Source of the DNA: Anaerolineales bacterium UBA6128
GTDB lineage: Bacteria > Chloroflexota > Anaerolineae > UBA1429
DNA length: 15,035 nucleotides
NCBI GenBank assembly: GCA_002423325.1
Contig: DIVQ01000150.1
Span: 1-15,035, forward strand
Direction: 5' to 3'
This document shows, piece after piece, positions 13,254 to 15,035 of the stretch; position 1 is the first letter of the stretch, and every line of letters begins with the position of its first letter. A program made the translations under genes and the position numbers. Under the pieces are notes generated by a model. It had not been told where the DNA came from, searched no databases, and worked only from the letters and a program-made list of their open reading frames with translations.

Positions 13254-13358
13254 ATGCCGCGGAGCTACTGGACGATCGTGTACTACCTGTTGACGGCCTT
13301 CTCTCTGATCACCGATTTCACGCCGGCCCCCTGGGGCGGCGGCGGTGGCGGCGGCTGA
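13254..13358 (+). CDS. Poly-glycine-tailed micropeptide 2 (34 residues)
   Basis: No recognised family. ATG at 13254, with GGTGAG (13243-13248) 5 nt upstream. The peptide starts MPRSYW, has a membrane-length hydrophobic segment (TIVYYLLTAFSLIT, residues 7-20), then DFTPAPW and seven Gly. The single positive charge at R3 would keep the N-terminus inside and place the PAPW-Gly7 tail outside if it spans the membrane (inference). It sits 56 nt after gene 1 and 56 nt before gene 3. The (GGC)n end makes the gene prone to slippage and gives the mRNA a GC-rich end that can pair with CGCCC just after the stop. Confidence 0.75.
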   Translation: MPRSYWTIVYYLLTAFSLITDFTPAPWGGGGGGG

Positions 13359-13414
13359 GATACGCCCTGCGCCTGACTTGCCAAACACATACCAGTAAAG
13401 GATGGTGAGTGATT

Positions 13415-13519
13415 ATGCCGCGGAGCTACTGGACGATCGTGTACTACCTGTTGACGGCCTTCTCTCTGATCACCGCTTTCACGCCGGCCCCTTGGGGCGG
13501 CGGCGGCGGCGGCGGCTGA
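13415..13519 (+). CDS. Poly-glycine-tailed micropeptide 3 (34 residues)
   Basis: A near copy of micropeptide 2: the only residue difference is Ala instead of Asp at position 21, which removes the charge at the end of the hydrophobic segment (FSLITAFTPAPW). ATG at 13415, same GGTGAG Shine-Dalgarno and 56-nt spacer. The tail again has seven Gly, here all GGC. The repeat ends at the stop codon; the following sequence is unrelated to the spacer. Exact preservation of frame, length, start, Shine-Dalgarno and tail in three copies argues that it is translated. Confidence 0.75.
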   Translation: MPRSYWTIVYYLLTAFSLITAFTPAPWGGGGGGG

Positions 13520-13779
13520 GTTCACGAACTCCTCAGGCGAGCGTTCGCGCACCCTGTCACGACGGGCTGACTGCAAGCCCCCGTCGCAGGTGTGGCCAAC
13601 GATGCAAACGCGCTCGCAACAGCCGATCGTCTGGCGGAGCCCCGCCTCACGGACTTTTGCACCCGCCTTGTGCGGGTCGCCACCAGAGTGCTGCACGTTG
13701 CGGGCTGGTGAGCGCAAAGCACCCAAAGCACAAGGCTCTCGCGCGTGACCCTTAGCCCAAACATAGGAGGAGCACTCCC
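13520..13779 (+). other. Structured 260-bp gap without a clear gene
   Basis: No convincing reading frame with a ribosome site is seen. Four inverted repeats lie in about 140 nt: GCGA/TCGC (13537-13548), CGACGGG/CCCGTCG (13560-13586), GGCGG/CCGCC (13633-13646) and ACCCGC/GCGGGT (13661-13677). None is followed by a T tract. It could be a processed leader of the next gene, an attenuator or a small RNA. No match to a named RNA family was recognised. Confidence 0.4.
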
Positions 13780-14004
13780 ATGGCATACGAGTCGCTACAG
13801 GCCGTCGTAGGCACGGCCATCGTCGATTCTCGCTTCCGCCGCAACCTGCTGGCCAAGCAGGCCGAGGCGTTGCAGGCGTTCGAGCTGAGCAGAGAGGAAT
13901 CGGTCGCCATCTCGCAGAGCCGGGCCACCACAATCCAAGGCTTTGCGCAAGACATGCAGAGCTGGATTTCGCAGCACCACTCTGTGATGAACAGCCTCGG
14001 CTGA
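13780..14004 (+). CDS. Short Os1348-like (NHLP-clan) protein
   Basis: A 74-residue protein. ATG at 13780, with AGGAGG (13765-13770) 9 nt upstream. The body follows the pattern of short Chloroflexota proteins related to nitrile-hydratase-like leader peptides (Os1348 type): a start helix ESLQAVVGTAIVDSRFRRNLL, then AEALQAFELSREE, then a third helix ending FAQDMQSWISQ. Members of this clan can be leader peptides of ribosomally made, modified natural products, but many have no known role. Here the C-terminus (HHSVMNSLG) has no Cys, little Ser/Thr and no obvious core, and no modification enzyme is nearby. It might act as a partner or leader in trans for the poly-glycine peptides (speculation). Family assignment is by pattern only. 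Confidence 0.6.
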   Translation: MAYESLQAVVGTAIVDSRFRRNLLAKQAEALQAFELSREESVAISQSRATTIQGFAQDMQSWISQHHSVMNSLG

Positions 14005-14030
14005 CAACACAGCTATCATCTGCCCCCGTA

Positions 14031-14069
14031 CGAACCCGCGGCACGCCCCCCCAGCCTGCCGCGTGTTCG
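14031..14069. terminator. Long hairpin after the Os1348-like gene (terminator-like)
   Basis: CGAAC, one mismatch, CGCGGCA (14031-14043) pairs with TGCCGCG, one base, GTTCG (14057-14069): 12 bp with one internal mismatch and a C-rich 13-nt loop. No T tract follows. It separates the peptide cluster from the pilin promoter. Confidence 0.5.
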
Positions 14070-14101
14070 CGTCTCTGGCGGGCGTCTCTCGGCGCCCAAC
14101 G

Positions 14102-14129
14102 TTGACAGCGCGCCGCACACGGCTATGAT
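14102..14129 (+). promoter_or_regulatory. Strong sigma-70 promoter of the pilin genes
   Basis: TTGACA (14102-14107), 16-nt spacer, TATGAT (14124-14129). Start near 14136, about 32 nt before the ATG at 14168. It matches consensus at 11 of 12 bases. Confidence 0.75.
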
Positions 14130-14167
14130 TGCTTGGGCAGCGACCCACAGGAGGCCTGGAGGTTTGT

Positions 14168-14353
14168 ATGGTTCGGCGCGTGCTGCAATTCATGAATGAC
14201 GAGTCCGGCGGTATCGTCGAGGCAATCGTCACCATCGGGCTGCTGGTCATTATCGTGGGTGGGGTGATGTACGCCAGGAACGGCGGGCTGGCCGAGTTCG
14301 GCACGGCCTTGCAGAACTGGCTGTGCGAGCACATCCCCGGCGCCTGCAGTTAG
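14168..14353 (+). CDS. Flp-type pilin-like protein with a C-terminal Cys pair
   Basis: A 61-residue protein. ATG at 14168, with TGGAGG (14157-14162) 5 nt upstream and another AGGAGG at 14149-14154. The basic N-terminus and DESGG motif are followed by a hydrophobic helix (IVEAIVTIGLLVIIVGGVMYA, residues 16-36, E18), the layout of class IVb/Flp prepilins cut after the Gly by a TadV/CpaA-type peptidase. If cut after G14, Glu is at +4 rather than the usual +5. C53 and C60 in the tail could form a small disulphide loop. Unlike typical Flp subunits it lacks the Glu-Tyr pair. It could be a minor pilin or the major subunit. It is followed 41 nt later by a second pilin gene and then a prepilin peptidase gene. 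Confidence 0.75.
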   Translation: MVRRVLQFMNDESGGIVEAIVTIGLLVIIVGGVMYARNGGLAEFGTALQNWLCEHIPGACS

Positions 14354-14394
14354 GCCCTCACGATGTCACATGATCTGGGCGCAAGGAGTGGCGC

Positions 14395-14559
14395 ATGAGC
14401 GGGTTACGCGGTCGCCCGGCCGCGGATCAGTCGGGCGCCAGTCTGGTCGAATGGGCGGTGGTCACGCTGATCCTGATCGTGGCGATCTATGCGATCTTGC
14501 AGGTGATCGGGCCCGATGTGCAGCGCCTTGTGGACCTGGCCGCGGCCAAGCTCCGCTAG
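14395..14559 (+). CDS. Flp-type pilin (Flp/Fap family-like)
   Basis: A 54-residue protein. ATG at 14395, with AAGGAG (14383-14388) 6 nt upstream. DQSGASLVEW (11-20) is the Flp prepilin signature: cleavage after G14 leaves Ala at +1 and Glu (E19) at +5, followed by Trp in place of the usual Tyr. A hydrophobic helix (about 21-39) and a short amphipathic tail (DVQRLVDLAAAKLR) complete the protein, a usual size for Flp pilins. It would assemble with the Tad machinery into thin surface pili for adhesion. The other tad genes are expected beyond the right edge (inference). Confidence 0.85.
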   Translation: MSGLRGRPAADQSGASLVEWAVVTLILIVAIYAILQVIGPDVQRLVDLAAAKLR

Positions 14560-14606
14560 TCGGCAGGGGCGCCGACCAACAGCTTGCATGGGACAAGGCA
14601 AAGGCC

Positions 14607-15035
14607 GTGGTCGCGACGACCTTCAGGATCATCGTCAGCGGCTGGTTGGTAGCGGTAGCGCTCTGGGACCGCGTGGAACAACGCATCCCCAATGCGCTTG
14701 TGCTGCCTGCTTTGGGCGCCGTGCTGGTATGGCGTATCTATCAGGCCATCCGTGGGGGAACGCTCGATCCGCGCATGGGCGCCAGTCTGGCGGGCATGCT
14801 GGTGGCCTGGGGCGTGGTGCTGGGTCTCTGGCGGCTGCACGTATCGGGCGGCGGAGATGCCAAGTTGCTGATGGTGCAGTTCGGGCTATTCCCCACCTCG
14901 GAATTCGCCCTGCTGCTGGCGTTTGTGGTTGTGGCCTGCGGGTTGCCACGCATCCTGGCCCGCCTGGGGCGCGCTAATACGCCAGCGTTGTGCTCACAGC
15001 GTCACCCCGACGCCTGGATGCCCGCACTCGCGGGC
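14607..15035 (+). CDS. Prepilin peptidase, A24 (TadV/CpaA-like), cut by the window edge
   Basis: An inner-membrane aspartic protease that cleaves prepilin leaders. At least 143 codons are visible and the frame is open to the last base. Taking GTG 14607 as start, the first helix (about 6-20) ends at D21 in WDRVEQRIPNALVLP, the DxxxxxIPN motif. The second catalytic Asp is D84 in GGGDAKLL, the GxGDxK motif. Hydrophobic segments at about 33-48, 58-77 and 95-111 fit the compact TadV fold, which lacks the extra N-terminal domain of PilD. The start has no clear Shine-Dalgarno; the frame is also open upstream. The visible end (PDAWMPALAG) is encoded by a REP-like repeat, so the native C-terminus may be altered or simply extended. 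Its place after two pilin genes supports the call. Confidence 0.85.
   Translation, partial: MVATTFRIIVSGWLVAVALWDRVEQRIPNALVLPALGAVLVWRIYQAIRGGTLDPRMGASLAGMLVAWGVVLGLWRLHVSGGGDAKLLMVQFGLFPTSEFALLLAFVVVACGLPRILARLGRANTPALCSQRHPDAWMPALAG
15014..15035 (-). repeat. Partial REP-like unit, third copy, inverted and cut by the window edge
   Basis: CTGGATGCCCGC...CGCGGGC is the reverse complement of the 5' hairpin of the 73-bp units at 8254 and 8350, with two differences confined to the hairpin loop. It continues beyond the window. Confidence 0.7.

Larger units (their letters stand above)
13198..13519 (+). repeat. 161-bp tandem direct repeat carrying micropeptide genes 2 and 3
   Basis: Copies 13198-13358 and 13359-13519 differ at only three bases: one changes residue 21 (Asp/Ala) and two are silent (CCC/CCT and GGT/GGC). 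Each unit is a 56-nt spacer plus a 105-nt gene. The same 56-nt spacer also follows gene 1, so spacer identity extends to a junction where the coding sequence upstream has diverged. Confidence 0.95.

Noticed and set aside
13093..13519. CRISPR-like or satellite repeat
   Set aside because: There are only three units; each contains a whole gene with a ribosome site, and there are no short unique spacers between identical short repeats.
13402..13755. 117-codon plus-strand frame overlapping micropeptide 3, and minus-strand frames rich in PPPPPPP/AAAAA
   Set aside because: They read the GGC tracts in other frames, have no conserved starts and do not respect the 161-bp period as a coding unit.
14516..14977. 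153-codon plus-strand frame
   Set aside because: It is out of frame with the prepilin peptidase, which carries both catalytic Asp motifs; it starts inside the pilin gene and looks like a shadow frame.

Overview
The window is a GC-rich stretch of a bacterial chromosome, most likely from a Chloroflexota (Anaerolineae-like) organism. This rests on protein style: threonine-proline linkers between extracellular domains, DNRLRE and SdrD-B-like modules, a MalT-like STAND regulator fused to a SARP/BTAD module, a short Os1348-like protein and Flp/Tad-type pilins. No rRNA, tRNA or CRISPR array was seen.

Left part (1-2740): the 5' end of truD (minus strand, running off the window) is divergent from a two-gene operon of a NIPSNAP-domain protein and a ROK-family sugar kinase. 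A long palindromic terminator separates that operon from a convergent DOMON-domain lipoprotein gene. Middle part (2740-9620): three plus-strand genes encode secreted proteins. They are a DNRLRE/SdrD-B protein, a 1335-residue protein (glycosidase-like barrel, binding module, dockerin-like pair, cohesin-like domain, DNRLRE, SdrD-B-like domain) and a second, stand-alone copy of the glycosidase-like domain. All three end in a similar short tail of hydrophobic residues, LP and Arg. Two 73-bp REP-like units lie between the second and third gene. Next comes a 1079-residue STAND ATPase regulator with TPRs and a C-terminal winged-helix/BTAD module.

Right part (12936-15035): the most unusual region. 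Three tandem genes on an exact 161-bp period each encode a 34-residue peptide with one hydrophobic segment and the same tail, PAPW plus seven glycines. Their upstream region has two candidate promoters and a 7+4+7 direct repeat of the type bound by SARP/OmpR winged helices, immediately downstream of the regulator gene. A structured 260-bp gap leads to a 74-residue Os1348-like protein. After a hairpin and a strong promoter come two Flp-type pilin genes and a prepilin peptidase gene that runs into a third REP-like copy at the window edge.

Working picture (inference): a surface-polysaccharide degradation/adhesion locus, a nutrient- or ligand-sensing regulator beside it, an undescribed poly-glycine micropeptide array possibly under its control, and the start of a Tad-pilus locus.
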